Below are positions 55,532-63,651 of a stretch of 64,000 bases of DNA, in pieces. The DNA comes from Treponema sp. (lineage in GTDB: Bacteria; Spirochaetota; Spirochaetia; Treponematales; Treponemataceae), in contig JAFUYH010000036.1 of the NCBI GenBank assembly GCA_017470605.1, forward strand, positions 1 to 64,000. The letters are read 5' to 3'. Position 1 is the first letter of the stretch; each line of letters opens with the position of its first letter. Made by a program: the position numbers and the translations under genes. Below the pieces are notes generated by a model, which saw only the letters and a list, made by a program, of their open reading frames with translations, did not search any database and was not told the DNA's origin.

Positions 55532-55867
55532 CTATTTTTTCTGTATTGAAAAAGAATTAAATGTTTTTTTCATCGATTTTATAATTTCAGTAATTATTTC
55601 CAGTTCTTCTAAAGAACAGTTTTTAAGGATGTCTGGAAGATTATTCTGGATGGAATTGTCTTTTTCTCCAAAGAGAATTTCATCTGTTGAAATTTTTAAT
55701 TCCTCTGAAATTTTTACAAGCACAGGAAGGCTTAGTTTTGTACTGCCTGTTTCTATATGACTCATGTGAGTTGTAGAAATATCAATCTTTTCTGCAAGTT
55801 GTTCTTGTGAAATATTTCGTAGTTTTCTAAATTTTCTTATCTGCTGACCAATTGCTGTATAATTCAC
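55532..55867 (-). CDS. XRE-family helix-turn-helix regulator
   Basis: The 111-residue protein has a Cro/C1-type HTH (residues 5-60, IRKFRKLRNISQEQLAEKID, then THMSHIETGSTKLSLPVLVK) and a C-terminal helical tail likely used for dimerisation (LEELEIITEIIKSMKK). The start is a GTG (55865-55867). Such small regulators often control themselves and the divergent gene; here that is the lipoprotein at 55988, 120 bp away. The intervening AT-rich stretch contains GTTTATAAGCACTTAA and similar repeats that might be operators. The gene ends 2 bp from the Nudix fragment. Confidence 0.88.
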   Translation of the reverse strand: MNYTAIGQQIRKFRKLRNISQEQLAEKIDISTTHMSHIETGSTKLSLPVLVKISEELKISTDEILFGEKDNSIQNNLPDILKNCSLEELEIITEIIKSMKKTFNSFSIQKK

Positions 55868-55987
55868 TACTCATGCCTTCATAGTTAACTTTACCTTGAA
55901 GTTTATAAGCACTTAATTTATAATTTAATAAACTGTGTAGGCAAATAAAAGTAAATACTGCTTATATAGTTAAAAAGAGGAGGAAAA

Positions 55988-58018
55988 ATGAAAAAACTTA
56001 TTTTATTTATTTTTGCTTGCTTGCTTTTCAATTTTATCGGATGTAAGAATCCATCTGGTGCAACAGTAGAACAGGAAGATGTTCAGAATGAGCCCCAGAA
56101 TGAACAGACAGAAAACAATGAAAATAATGAAAGCGATAAGTCTGACTCACTATTTAGCAAAGGAAATATTTACGCTGTAATAACAAAGGAAGACGACGAA
56201 ATAACAAAAAAAGAATACCTATCTTTTTCTACAGAAAATAGAGGCGATTATTATGCTGATAGCAGTTTTACTCCTACTTCTGTTTTTGAATTTGATGAAA
56301 GTTTAAATGTAATTATTGTAGGAAAAAAGCCATATTATATTATTTCTCACAAAGAGAATCTTTATTGGGCAGAGGGCTATGGAGTAGCAAAAAACGGAAC
56401 ATCTCTTGTTGGAGAATGGAATATAGGTATTGCAACCGTCACTTTTAACAGTGATGGAACATTAAGGGGAAGTAATACTCAGGGATATACAATAAGCGGT
56501 ACTTACACCAATAAGGATGGTCTGATAAATTGTCTAATAACAGCAAACAAAGCTGATGATACTGTTGAAAATGAAAACACAGTGCTTTTTTATACTTCCG
56601 AAGGACGCATGTATATAGATGTTCAGCAGTTACAAAAAGTTTCATACGTTGGTGAAGTTCCTGCAGAGCCAGAGCCAATTGCCCCATTAACAGATGCAGA
56701 TGGAGTTGAGTATGCTGTTTTGTCTGATATAAATCTTTCTTCTGGAATTTATGCTTGTAATGTTTACAATTCCATTAACTCTAAAACAGTAAGTTCAAAA
56801 CTGTACTTTGATTTTTCCAAAAAACAACTTTACAAAGGCAGTATTTTGACATCATCCTTTAGTGCAGAGTCACTAAATGACAATAAGCTCTTGAAAGTTA
56901 CTGTTTCTTCAGACGGATATGATGATGTATATCTCCTGAAGTTGTCTGACGAAACTGTTTACGGAATAAACGCTTCTAACTTTGAGAATATAGAAAAAAC
57001 AGGTTCAGCAGACTCATTTTATGGTAAACATATTATTAAAAATAATGGAGCTACTCTAAATTTAAGTTTTAATAAGGATGGCTCAATTAATGGTACAGTT
57101 GATGTTTCTGTTTCTGGAATCAGCCATCATGGAGAATTGACAGGAAGTTTTTCAGTAAACAAAGGTCTTGTTACAAGTGTGCTGACTTTACTTGATGGTT
57201 ATGATGTTTATGAAACTATCGCAGCAACTGGGATTTATTATTATGATGGAGAAAAACCTGTTTTTATTTTTTCTGCGGAAGAATTTTATAAGGCTTATGG
57301 GGTAGGTGGAAAGTTATATCCAACATCGGAAGAAGCTCTGGATTTGGTTAACTATGTAGCAAGTGACTATGAGCTTCCTGCAATTACAAGTTATGAAGTT
57401 GGAGATATTATCTGCGAAGATGGCAGTGTAATCAGAAATCAAGACGAAAAATATTCTATACCTTTTGGAAAAGAACCGATTGCTGTGATTTACAAGGTCT
57501 CTGATAATGGAAAAACAGGTGTCGGCATAGGTCTGAAAGAAACTACAAGCAGATGGGCAGTAGAGGATTCTACTGGTTATAAAACATTTCTTTCTACAAG
57601 ATTAAATGATGGTGCTGGGAACTGGGATATTATTTGTGCTTCGGATCCTATAGGAACTGCGGCTGCTGATCAGAATTATCCTATATTTTATTGGGCTGAA
57701 CAGTATGGAATAAATAATTACCCTGCCTCTGTCTATTCAGATGGCTGGTATATTCCAGGTTTAGGTGATTTTAATCAGATTTATAAAAATAAAGAACTCA
57801 TTGATGATATTTTAAAAGTTCTTGATGGAAGTGGATTATCAAATAGTTATTGGACTTCCTGCCAATATCAGGATAAAAATTCCAATTATTATGGTATCGT
57901 CTTTAGATACTCTGATCCACCTTCTGATTCTATATTTTCATATGCTGGAACTTCAACCTCTATGAATAAAGCCAACAGCAGCAAGGTTCGCGCGGTTCAC
58001 AAGTTTTATCTGGATTAA
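55988..58018 (+). CDS. Lipoprotein with C-terminal DUF1566/Lcl-like domain
   Basis: The 676-residue product has a lipobox (LFNFIGCKN) and an acidic Gln/Asn-rich linker (about 27-52). Two or three beta-rich repeats follow (GEWNIGIATVTFNSDGTLRG and GKHIIKNNGATLNLSFNKDG), resembling the lipocalin-like repeats of treponemal lipoproteins. The C-terminal 170 residues look like the Lcl/DUF1566 domain (DGWYIPGLGDFNQIY, NSYWTSCQY, SKVRAVHKF). It is probably surface or periplasmic; function unknown. A strong GAGGAGG site precedes the ATG, and the XRE regulator is divergent. Confidence 0.78.
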   Translation: MKKLILFIFACLLFNFIGCKNPSGATVEQEDVQNEPQNEQTENNENNESDKSDSLFSKGNIYAVITKEDDEITKKEYLSFSTENRGDYYADSSFTPTSVFEFDESLNVIIVGKKPYYIISHKENLYWAEGYGVAKNGTSLVGEWNIGIATVTFNSDGTLRGSNTQGYTISGTYTNKDGLINCLITANKADDTVENENTVLFYTSEGRMYIDVQQLQKVSYVGEVPAEPEPIAPLTDADGVEYAVLSDINLSSGIYACNVYNSINSKTVSSKLYFDFSKKQLYKGSILTSSFSAESLNDNKLLKVTVSSDGYDDVYLLKLSDETVYGINASNFENIEKTGSADSFYGKHIIKNNGATLNLSFNKDGSINGTVDVSVSGISHHGELTGSFSVNKGLVTSVLTLLDGYDVYETIAATGIYYYDGEKPVFIFSAEEFYKAYGVGGKLYPTSEEALDLVNYVASDYELPAITSYEVGDIICEDGSVIRNQDEKYSIPFGKEPIAVIYKVSDNGKTGVGIGLKETTSRWAVEDSTGYKTFLSTRLNDGAGNWDIICASDPIGTAAADQNYPIFYWAEQYGINNYPASVYSDGWYIPGLGDFNQIYKNKELIDDILKVLDGSGLSNSYWTSCQYQDKNSNYYGIVFRYSDPPSDSIFSYAGTSTSMNKANSSKVRAVHKFYLD

Positions 58019-58032
58019 TTATTTGATTTTTC

Positions 58033-58446
58033 TTACTTCAAACTGAAACTTTCTGGCAAAAGTTCTGCCAGGGTAAAGACTTTCTGTTCGCCCTTGCCGT
58101 TTGCAAGAATGATTTTAAAGTCGCGGGTGCAGAATTCGCTTAGAACCTGGCGGCAGACTCCGCAAGGCGGGCAGAAATCTTCTATAACGGCCTGTCCGTC
58201 TGAACCTTCCGGGCCGCCTACTACGGCAATTGCTTCAAAATCGCGAACACCTTCGCTCACGGCCTTAAAAACAGCGGTTCGTTCGGCACAGTTGCTTGGG
58301 CCGTAGGCGGCATTTTCTATATTACAGCCTGTCCATACCTTGCCGTTTTTGTCCAGCAGGGCAGCCCCTACATGAAAGTGAGAGTAGGGAACATAAGATT
58401 TTTTTGTCATTTCTACAGCGGTTTTTACCAAATCATCATAATTCAT
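58033..58446 (-). CDS. cdd: Cytidine deaminase
   Basis: The 137-residue homotetramer-type enzyme deaminates cytidine and deoxycytidine for pyrimidine salvage. The zinc site is complete: CAERTAVF carries the Cys/Glu pair and CPPCGVC the other two ligands. The substrate-binding GCNIENAAYGPSN is present. The ATG follows TAAAAT by 6 nt without a Shine-Dalgarno (leaderless type). A fragment of a close cdd relative is found at 55269-55421. The stop codon is 14 bp from the convergent lipoprotein stop. Confidence 0.96.
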   Translation of the reverse strand: MNYDDLVKTAVEMTKKSYVPYSHFHVGAALLDKNGKVWTGCNIENAAYGPSNCAERTAVFKAVSEGVRDFEAIAVVGGPEGSDGQAVIEDFCPPCGVCRQVLSEFCTRDFKIILANGKGEQKVFTLAELLPESFSLK

Positions 58447-58452
58447 AAGCCT

Positions 58453-58458
58453 ATTTTA
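58453..58458 (-). promoter_or_regulatory. cdd -10 box (leaderless type)
   Basis: Minus-strand TAAAAT ends 6 nt before the cdd ATG. Confidence 0.45.
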
Positions 58459-58488
58459 GCACATTTTTGTTTTATTTCATCAAAATTC

Positions 58489-58516
58489 TTGCTATATTTA
58501 ACTTATCAAATACAAT
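58489..58516 (+). promoter_or_regulatory. Promoter of the 58531 gene
   Basis: TTGCTA, a 16-bp spacer and TACAAT (58511-58516), followed by AGGAG 6 nt before the ATG. Confidence 0.5.
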
Positions 58517-58530
58517 TTCAGGAGTGATTT

Positions 58531-58944
58531 ATGGCAAACGACCTTCAGGTAAATCAGGCATTAAACCTTACAAATCAGCTTATTTCTTGTCTGGAAGACG
58601 CAGAGCGTCATCTTTCTTCTGCCCGCAACTGGGGCTTTCTGGATGTTCTGGGCGGCGGTTTTATTGTAGATTTAATCAAACATTCCAAGCTGAATAACGC
58701 AAAAGTTTCTATGGACCGTGTGAATTACCTTATGCAGGAACTGCAGCGTGTTCTGGGCGCAATTTCCATTCCGGGCGACTATAGAATGGAAGTAGGCGGT
58801 TTTGCAACATTTGCCGATTTCTTTTTTGACAGCGGAATTGTAGATGTTTATATGACGGCCAAAATCATGAGCAGCCTTAGCGAAGTACGCCGCCTTAAAG
58901 AAAAGTGCTACGACCTCAAAAGCCGCCTCTCTCAGCTCCGCTAA
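58531..58944 (+). CDS. Conserved helical protein, unknown function
   Basis: The 137-residue protein was not assigned to a named family. It is mostly helical (LQVNQALNLTNQLISCLEDA, then SLSEVRRLKEKCYDLKSRLS at the C-terminus) with a conserved-looking central loop (NWGFLDVLGGGFIVDLIKHS). No signal peptide or clear membrane segment is present. A good CAGGAG site and promoter support expression. Similar small proteins occur in gut Firmicutes, to my recollection, but the role is unknown. It stands alone between cdd (divergent) and the DUF3800 locus. Confidence 0.65.
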   Translation: MANDLQVNQALNLTNQLISCLEDAERHLSSARNWGFLDVLGGGFIVDLIKHSKLNNAKVSMDRVNYLMQELQRVLGAISIPGDYRMEVGGFATFADFFFDSGIVDVYMTAKIMSSLSEVRRLKEKCYDLKSRLSQLR

Positions 58945-59010
58945 GGTGGCATGATGCACGGTGAATGTCATGCCGGCGGGTGCGCCCAGATAATCTTGTG
59001 GCATAAATGC

Positions 59011-59039
59011 TTGACGGTAGGGCTATATTGCATTATATT
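59011..59039 (+). promoter_or_regulatory. Promoter of the RNA/DUF3800 locus
   Basis: TTGACG (59011-59016), a 17-bp spacer and TATATT (59034-59039) form one of the best promoters in the window. Confidence 0.65.
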
Positions 59040-59045
59040 TTAGCT

Positions 59046-59124
59046 GTAATCGCAAGATTACATTGGGCTGGTCGAAAGATCTGGGTCCACCGAAAGGCGG
59101 GGAATTACCCCGCCAATTTTTTTT
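59046..59124 (+). ncRNA. Candidate small RNA or attenuated leader before DUF3800
   Basis: About 79 nt lie between the promoter and a strong terminator. Visible structure: TGTAATC gcaa GATTACA (59044-59062), a GGTC-GAAA-GATC hairpin, and the terminator GGCGGGG aatta CCCCGCC followed by AA and eight T residues (59097-59124). No ORF was seen in it. The next gene's ribosome binding site begins 3 nt after the U-tract. No known RNA family was recognised. Confidence 0.45.
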
Positions 59125-59136
59125 CTGGAGAGAAGT

Positions 59137-59820
59137 TTGAATCAGAAAACACTCAGCATTTTTGTAGACGAATCGGGAGATTTTGGAAAATATGATTCAC
59201 ACTCGCCGTATTATTATGTCGCAATGGTTTTTCACGACCAGTCGGTTGATATTTCTGAGCATATTTCAGCAATAGATGAACATTTAAGAAAATCCGGCTT
59301 TTATTATCCAGTTTTCCATGCCGGACCTCTCATACGGCGCGAGCAGGTCTATAAATATGAACAGATGGAAACAAGAAAGTCATTGTTTAACTCTCTTTTT
59401 CATTTTTTACGCAAACTTCCAATCCGTTACATCTGCCCAAAGATTAACAAGGCAGAATGTAAAGATGACCCGATGATGATATTCCTAAAACTTTCTAAAG
59501 TAATCTCTGACGAACTAAAAGCTCATTATGATTATCTTAGTTCTTTCGACTTACAGATTATTTATTACGATTACGGACAGAGCGAACTTACAAAAATTAT
59601 TCTTTCTGTTTTCAGCAGTCTTTTTCCGAATGTCGAGATGCGTAAAGTAAAGCCTGCTGATTACAAGCTCTTTCAAGTTGCCGATTTAATCTGCACGATG
59701 GAACTTACCAACGACAAAGCAGAGCGCAATGCACTTTCAAAATCAGAACTGGAGTTTTTTCATTCCGCTCGAGACTTCAAGAAAAACCTGTACAAGTATC
59801 TTGTGAAGAAAAAATTATAG
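59137..59820 (+). CDS. DUF3800 protein
   Basis: The 227-residue protein matches the DUF3800 family by its opening (LSIFVDESGDFGKYDSHSPY), a central IIYYDYGQSELTK and a late KLFQVADLICTMELT; these conserved acidic residues suggest an RNase H-like nuclease fold. The family is common in mobile and defence settings, with no settled function. The start is a TTG, supported by GGAG 6 nt upstream and by the absence of any nearby ATG before the conserved DESGD. It lies behind its own promoter, a short structured RNA and a terminator, so read-through would be needed for expression. Confidence 0.87.
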   Translation: MNQKTLSIFVDESGDFGKYDSHSPYYYVAMVFHDQSVDISEHISAIDEHLRKSGFYYPVFHAGPLIRREQVYKYEQMETRKSLFNSLFHFLRKLPIRYICPKINKAECKDDPMMIFLKLSKVISDELKAHYDYLSSFDLQIIYYDYGQSELTKIILSVFSSLFPNVEMRKVKPADYKLFQVADLICTMELTNDKAERNALSKSELEFFHSARDFKKNLYKYLVKKKL

Positions 59821-59883
59821 CAGTTTCTGGAATAACTATAAGAAAAATGATTCCAATTGCGTTTGTGAGATGCGGAAACGAAG

Positions 59884-60231
59884 TCATATTGTTTTTTCTT
59901 CTTTCAAACTTTCAATGACCCGGTTTATGGAATTAATAAAATCTGAAAGTTTTTCCAAATCTTTGTGGAGGGCCAGTTTGTAGAAAATCTGGGTGCCGAT
60001 TTTTTCAGGCGCAATCATTCCCATGTCTTTTAAAACTTTAAGGTGATGCGAAATGGCGGGGCGGCTTAGTTTGGAATTTTCTGACAGGTCGCTTACGTTA
60101 ATGCCTTTTTCGCCGGCGGCGGCTATGTCTATAATCAGCTGCTGGCGGAATTCATCTCCCAGGGCAATAAAAAGCGGGAGACATGAGTGCAGAATTTCTC
60201 TTGTATTGTGAAGTTCTTCCTTGGTAATCAT
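59884..60231 (-). CDS. ArsR-family regulator
   Basis: The 115-residue winged-helix protein (IALGDEFRQQLIIDIAAAGE, recognition helix KLSRPAISHHLKVLKDMGM, wing KIGTQIFYKL) belongs to the ArsR/SmtB group. The Cys pair of metal-sensing members (ELCVCDL) is replaced by VSDLSEN, so it is unlikely to sense metal through that site. The ATG at 60231 follows TACAAT by 7 nt; the ORF extension to a TTG at 60267 falls on the -35 and is rejected. It is divergent from the RND exporter and most probably represses it. Confidence 0.9.
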   Translation of the reverse strand: MITKEELHNTREILHSCLPLFIALGDEFRQQLIIDIAAAGEKGINVSDLSENSKLSRPAISHHLKVLKDMGMIAPEKIGTQIFYKLALHKDLEKLSDFINSINRVIESLKEEKTI

Positions 60232-60238
60232 CTTTTTA

Positions 60239-60267
60239 ATTGTAAGGGTAGGCAATAATTTTGTCAA
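60239..60267 (-). promoter_or_regulatory. arsR promoter (leaderless type, consensus -35)
   Basis: Minus strand: TTGACA (60262-60267), 17-bp spacer, TACAAT (60239-60244), then 7 nt to the ATG. This is the best-supported leaderless promoter of the window. Confidence 0.75.
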
Positions 60268-60278
60268 CTTTTGTTCAA

Positions 60279-60304
60279 AGGTTTAAAAAATTAAACATTT
60301 AATC
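60279..60304. promoter_or_regulatory. Candidate ArsR operator, arsR side
   Basis: GTTTAAAAAATTAAACATTT followed by AATCA contains GTTTAA...TTAAAC arms and shares TTAAAC with the site at 60357. It lies between the two -35 boxes. Confidence 0.45.
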
Positions 60305-60313
60305 AGATTTTTC

Positions 60314-60342
60314 TTGACCTTTTTATTTTATATCACTATATT
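60314..60342 (+). promoter_or_regulatory. RND exporter promoter
   Basis: TTGACC (60314-60319), 17-bp spacer and TATATT (60337-60342). Confidence 0.7.
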
Positions 60343-60353
60343 CTCTGTATAAA

Positions 60354-60380
60354 TGATTAAACGTTTAAGAAATTAAACGG
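60354..60380. promoter_or_regulatory. Candidate ArsR operator, exporter side
   Basis: TTAAACGTTTAA (60357-60368) is a perfect 12-bp palindrome just after the predicted start of transcription, followed by another AATTAAACGG. Bound repressor here would block the exporter promoter. Confidence 0.6.
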
Positions 60381-60484
60381 ATAAACATTTATGGACCAAT
60401 GTAATGTTATGGGACGCGAGGAAAGTTTTTCCTCCTCCTATTTTACTAAGCAGTTTAAATAAACGCTTTATAAATATGTATTTT

Positions 60485-60621
60485 GAGAAACAAAAGGTCG
60501 CGAGCGAAGCGGAATCGAAAAATCGCTTGCAAGCCGGCGCGTAGCGCAGTTTATAAAATTCTTATACGGCTTGCACCGCGCTATTTTTCGAGGACGCGCA
60601 GCGGAAGACCTTTTGTTTCTC
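60485..60621. repeat. 137-bp nested palindromic element
   Basis: Outer arms GAGAAACAAAAGGTC (60485-60499) and GACCTTTTGTTTCTC (60607-60621) are perfectly complementary. Inner arms are CGAAAAAT/ATTTTTCG and TGCAAGCCG/CGGCTTGCA. It occupies the leader of the exporter mRNA. The 438-bp gap between arsR and the exporter also holds the promoters and operators and a small AGGAAA/TTTCCT hairpin near 60419-60433; no gene was seen. Confidence 0.8.
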
Positions 60622-60669
60622 TGATAGAGATAATTATAAAAGCGCTTAATTTGAAATGGAGGGCAAATA

Positions 60670-63534
60670 ATGAACTTTGCTAAAAGATTTTTCAAGCATC
60701 CGCATTTTATCATCATCCTTTGTGTGATTATCACCGGATTGCTTGGCTTTTTTATCAAGGACTTACAGATTGATAATTCAATCCGTCAGTTCCTTCCTCA
60801 AAAAGATGCTTCTTACACCCGCCTTTCCCAGACAGAAGAGCAGTTTGGAAGCATGATGGTTATCGGTATCAGTATGGAAGCAAAGGACGGCACAATCCTT
60901 ACTCCAGAATATATCGACGTTATCAGAAAGATTACAGACCGCGCTCTGGAACTTCACGAAATTGATGACGTAGATTCCCTTACCCACATTGATTTTGTGT
61001 GTGAATCAGACGGTTCAATTTCTGCAAGTCAGCTGATTCCAGAGAGCTACACTGGTAGCCCGGAAGACATTGAGCAGCTTAAAAGCCGCCTTGCCGAATG
61101 GGATGCAATGTACAATCGTGTTGTTATAAACGACAATCAGACTGGAACTCAGATGCAGCTTACATTGAGTCCTTATGATTTGGACTACGAAAAAGAACTG
61201 GCTGACAGCCTTGGCAAAAAGAAGATTCGTTCAGAAGCCGAAATGCAGGAAGCCGCTTTGAATGCAGTTACAAAAATTGCAAATGAAGAAGTGGCAGGAC
61301 ACAATCTTGACCTTAAGATTTACGGAAACCCTACGGTAATGCAGAATTCCCGCGTCTTTATGCTTGCAGACCTTACCCGCCTTATTCCTCTGGTAATTGT
61401 GGTTGTACTTCTTTCCCTTTACTTCAGCTTTAAGACAATGGACGGAACTCTTCTTCCTTTGATAACTGTAGTAATGGCAACAAGCTGGACTATGGGCCTC
61501 ATGGCACTCTTCCACGTAACCTTCACTCTGGTTTCCAGCGTAATTCCAGTTGCCCTGATTGCCGTTGGTTCTGCCTACGGAATCCACGTTTTGACCCATT
61601 ATTACGTTGCCCTTGATATGACGGAAGGCGAAATGACTCAGGAAAAATACAGGGATGCTGTTTTCAGCGGTCTGCATGAAGTTATGGGAGCCGTTCTTCT
61701 GGCTGGAATTACAACCGTAATCGGTTTTATTTCTTTGATTTCAAGCCCGATTGCTCCACTTCACAGTTTTGCAGTATTCACCGCAGTTGGTGTTGCAATC
61801 TCTCTGCTTTTGGCAATTACTTTTATTCCGGCAATTCTTTTGCTTAAGAATCCACAGAAGGTTCAGGCCAGCCGAAATAAAAAACATAATATCAGCGAAA
61901 AGCTTGCCCGCAAACTGGAGCATGCCCGCCGCCTTCGTGGTGGAAAATCTGCTGATGAAGCACAGGGCGATACCCTTTACAACATCTATCACTTTTTCTG
62001 CGGCTCAAAGCCTCGTCTTTTCCTTTCAATCATTGTGATGGTCGGAATTTCTGTATTGGGCCTGCGTATGCTCCGCATTGATACTGCCCTTGTAAATTAC
62101 TTCCCTGAAAGCTGTGATATGCGCCAGGATATGAACTACATAGACAAGCAGTTTGCCGGTACAAACAGTCTTTACCTGAACGTAAAGGGCCCTGAAAAAG
62201 GCAGCCTTACAAATCCGGAAATCTTAAAGGCTGTAGATGACCTGCAGAATTATATGGAAAAAGAATTCCCTGATGTGGGAAAGATTGTTTCCTTCACAGA
62301 CTTTATAAAGCGGATTAATCAGGTATGGCATGTGCCGGTTTCTGCAGATCAGGCAGATATGATTGAAGCAAATACTGCTAATCCGGATGGTTCGGATGAC
62401 TTTGACGCCTTTGGCGAGGATGCATTTGGCGACTTCGGTGACGACTCATTCGCCGACGACGCTTTTGCTAGCGACACATTTGGAGATTTCGAAAGCGACA
62501 CCTTCGGCGAGTTTGCAGATTCTTCTGACGAAAGCACTGAAACATCTAGCTTTGACCCATCAAGCTGGACTGACCCTAACACCGCCTACGCAGCCGCTCT
62601 CCAGCAGAGTGTAACCGTAGAAGACGTAATTGCCATGATAAACAAGGCCTACGTTGATGCAGGCGGAAAAACAGCCAGTGTAGAAGATATAGTAAACGAG
62701 TTGCAAAAACAGGTTAATTACAACGGAACCGCATATTACGAGATTCCATACGATTACACAAAATATCCTGTTGCAAGCCGCGAAGAATTGGCAGGAGTTG
62801 TACAGGGCTATCTGACCCTTCTTTCAGGTTCTCTTGACCGCTTTGTTGATGACGATATGAACCCACAGGTAATGAGGATTACAGTTCAGCTGAGAAACCA
62901 TTCAACCCAGACAACTGGCGAAATTATTGCCGCAGCCCAGAAGTTTGCTCAGGAACACTTCCCTGAAGGCTACACTCTGGAAGCAACAGGAACTGCCGAA
63001 ATGGAATACACAATGACAAAGATGATTGTATCAAGTCAGCTTACAAGCCTTTTGATTTCACTGCTTTGTGTATTCGTAATTATCGCCCTGGCCTTCAAGA
63101 GTGGCTGGGCAGGACTTCTTGGTGCCGTTCCACTGGCTCTGGCAATCATTCTGAACTACATGGTAATGGGCTTTGCCGGAATCAATCTTGACCTGGTAAC
63201 AAGTATTATTGCATCTGTAGCAGTAGGAGTTGGAATTGACTACACAATCCACTTTATGACCACCTACAAGGAAGAACGTGCAAAATCTGATGATTTGGAA
63301 GAAGTTACAAGAATGACCTTCCGCAAGAGCGGCCACGGAATTGTAACAAACGCAATCGCCGTAGGCTTCGGTTTCCTGGTACTCTGCTTCAGTAAGTTTG
63401 TAGTTTTGCGCTACATAGGAATCCTGGTTGCAATCGTAATGTTTACATCAAGTTTCCTTGCAATGACAGTTATTCCGGGATTCTTGAATATGTATGCCCC
63501 AAAATTTATCAGCAAAAAAACAGAAAAAAAATAA
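60670..63534 (+). CDS. RND/MMPL-family exporter with acidic loop
   Basis: The 954-residue inner-membrane protein has the twelve-helix duplicated RND layout: helix 1 (FIIILCVIITGLLGFFI), a large periplasmic loop, helices 2-6 (LIPLVIVVVLLSLYFSF to FIPAILLLK), then the same again in the second half (LFLSIIVMVGISVLGLRML onwards). It matches hydrophobe/amphiphile exporters of the MMPL type that work with LolA-like proteins on lipids or lipoproteins, and such a gene follows. The second periplasmic loop (about 573-620) carries an acidic low-complexity run of DAFG/DTFG units, unusual for the family. GGAGGG lies 7 nt before the ATG. Control by ArsR is inferred from the divergent layout. Confidence 0.9.
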   Translation: MNFAKRFFKHPHFIIILCVIITGLLGFFIKDLQIDNSIRQFLPQKDASYTRLSQTEEQFGSMMVIGISMEAKDGTILTPEYIDVIRKITDRALELHEIDDVDSLTHIDFVCESDGSISASQLIPESYTGSPEDIEQLKSRLAEWDAMYNRVVINDNQTGTQMQLTLSPYDLDYEKELADSLGKKKIRSEAEMQEAALNAVTKIANEEVAGHNLDLKIYGNPTVMQNSRVFMLADLTRLIPLVIVVVLLSLYFSFKTMDGTLLPLITVVMATSWTMGLMALFHVTFTLVSSVIPVALIAVGSAYGIHVLTHYYVALDMTEGEMTQEKYRDAVFSGLHEVMGAVLLAGITTVIGFISLISSPIAPLHSFAVFTAVGVAISLLLAITFIPAILLLKNPQKVQASRNKKHNISEKLARKLEHARRLRGGKSADEAQGDTLYNIYHFFCGSKPRLFLSIIVMVGISVLGLRMLRIDTALVNYFPESCDMRQDMNYIDKQFAGTNSLYLNVKGPEKGSLTNPEILKAVDDLQNYMEKEFPDVGKIVSFTDFIKRINQVWHVPVSADQADMIEANTANPDGSDDFDAFGEDAFGDFGDDSFADDAFASDTFGDFESDTFGEFADSSDESTETSSFDPSSWTDPNTAYAAALQQSVTVEDVIAMINKAYVDAGGKTASVEDIVNELQKQVNYNGTAYYEIPYDYTKYPVASREELAGVVQGYLTLLSGSLDRFVDDDMNPQVMRITVQLRNHSTQTTGEIIAAAQKFAQEHFPEGYTLEATGTAEMEYTMTKMIVSSQLTSLLISLLCVFVIIALAFKSGWAGLLGAVPLALAIILNYMVMGFAGINLDLVTSIIASVAVGVGIDYTIHFMTTYKEERAKSDDLEEVTRMTFRKSGHGIVTNAIAVGFGFLVLCFSKFVVLRYIGILVAIVMFTSSFLAMTVIPGFLNMYAPKFISKKTEKK

Positions 63535-63544
63535 CAAGGATTAA

Positions 63545-63617
63545 AAAGATATAAAAGATATGAAAGTTAAAAGAGATTTAATTATCTTTTGAAATCCTTT
63601 TAATCTTTTATATCTTT
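63545..63617 (+). repeat. AT-rich inverted repeat between exporter and LolA-like gene
   Basis: AAAGATATAAAAGAT (63545-63559) is perfectly complementary to ATCTTTTATATCTTT (63603-63617). There is no GC core, so it is more likely an mRNA stability or processing hairpin than a terminator. Confidence 0.6.
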
Positions 63618-63651
63618 GTAAAATATTTTTTAGAAACAGGAGAAATAATAT

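Noticed and set aside
60468-60758. Short frames on both strands in the exporter leader
   Set aside because: They are by-products of the 137-bp palindrome; the predicted peptides mirror one another.
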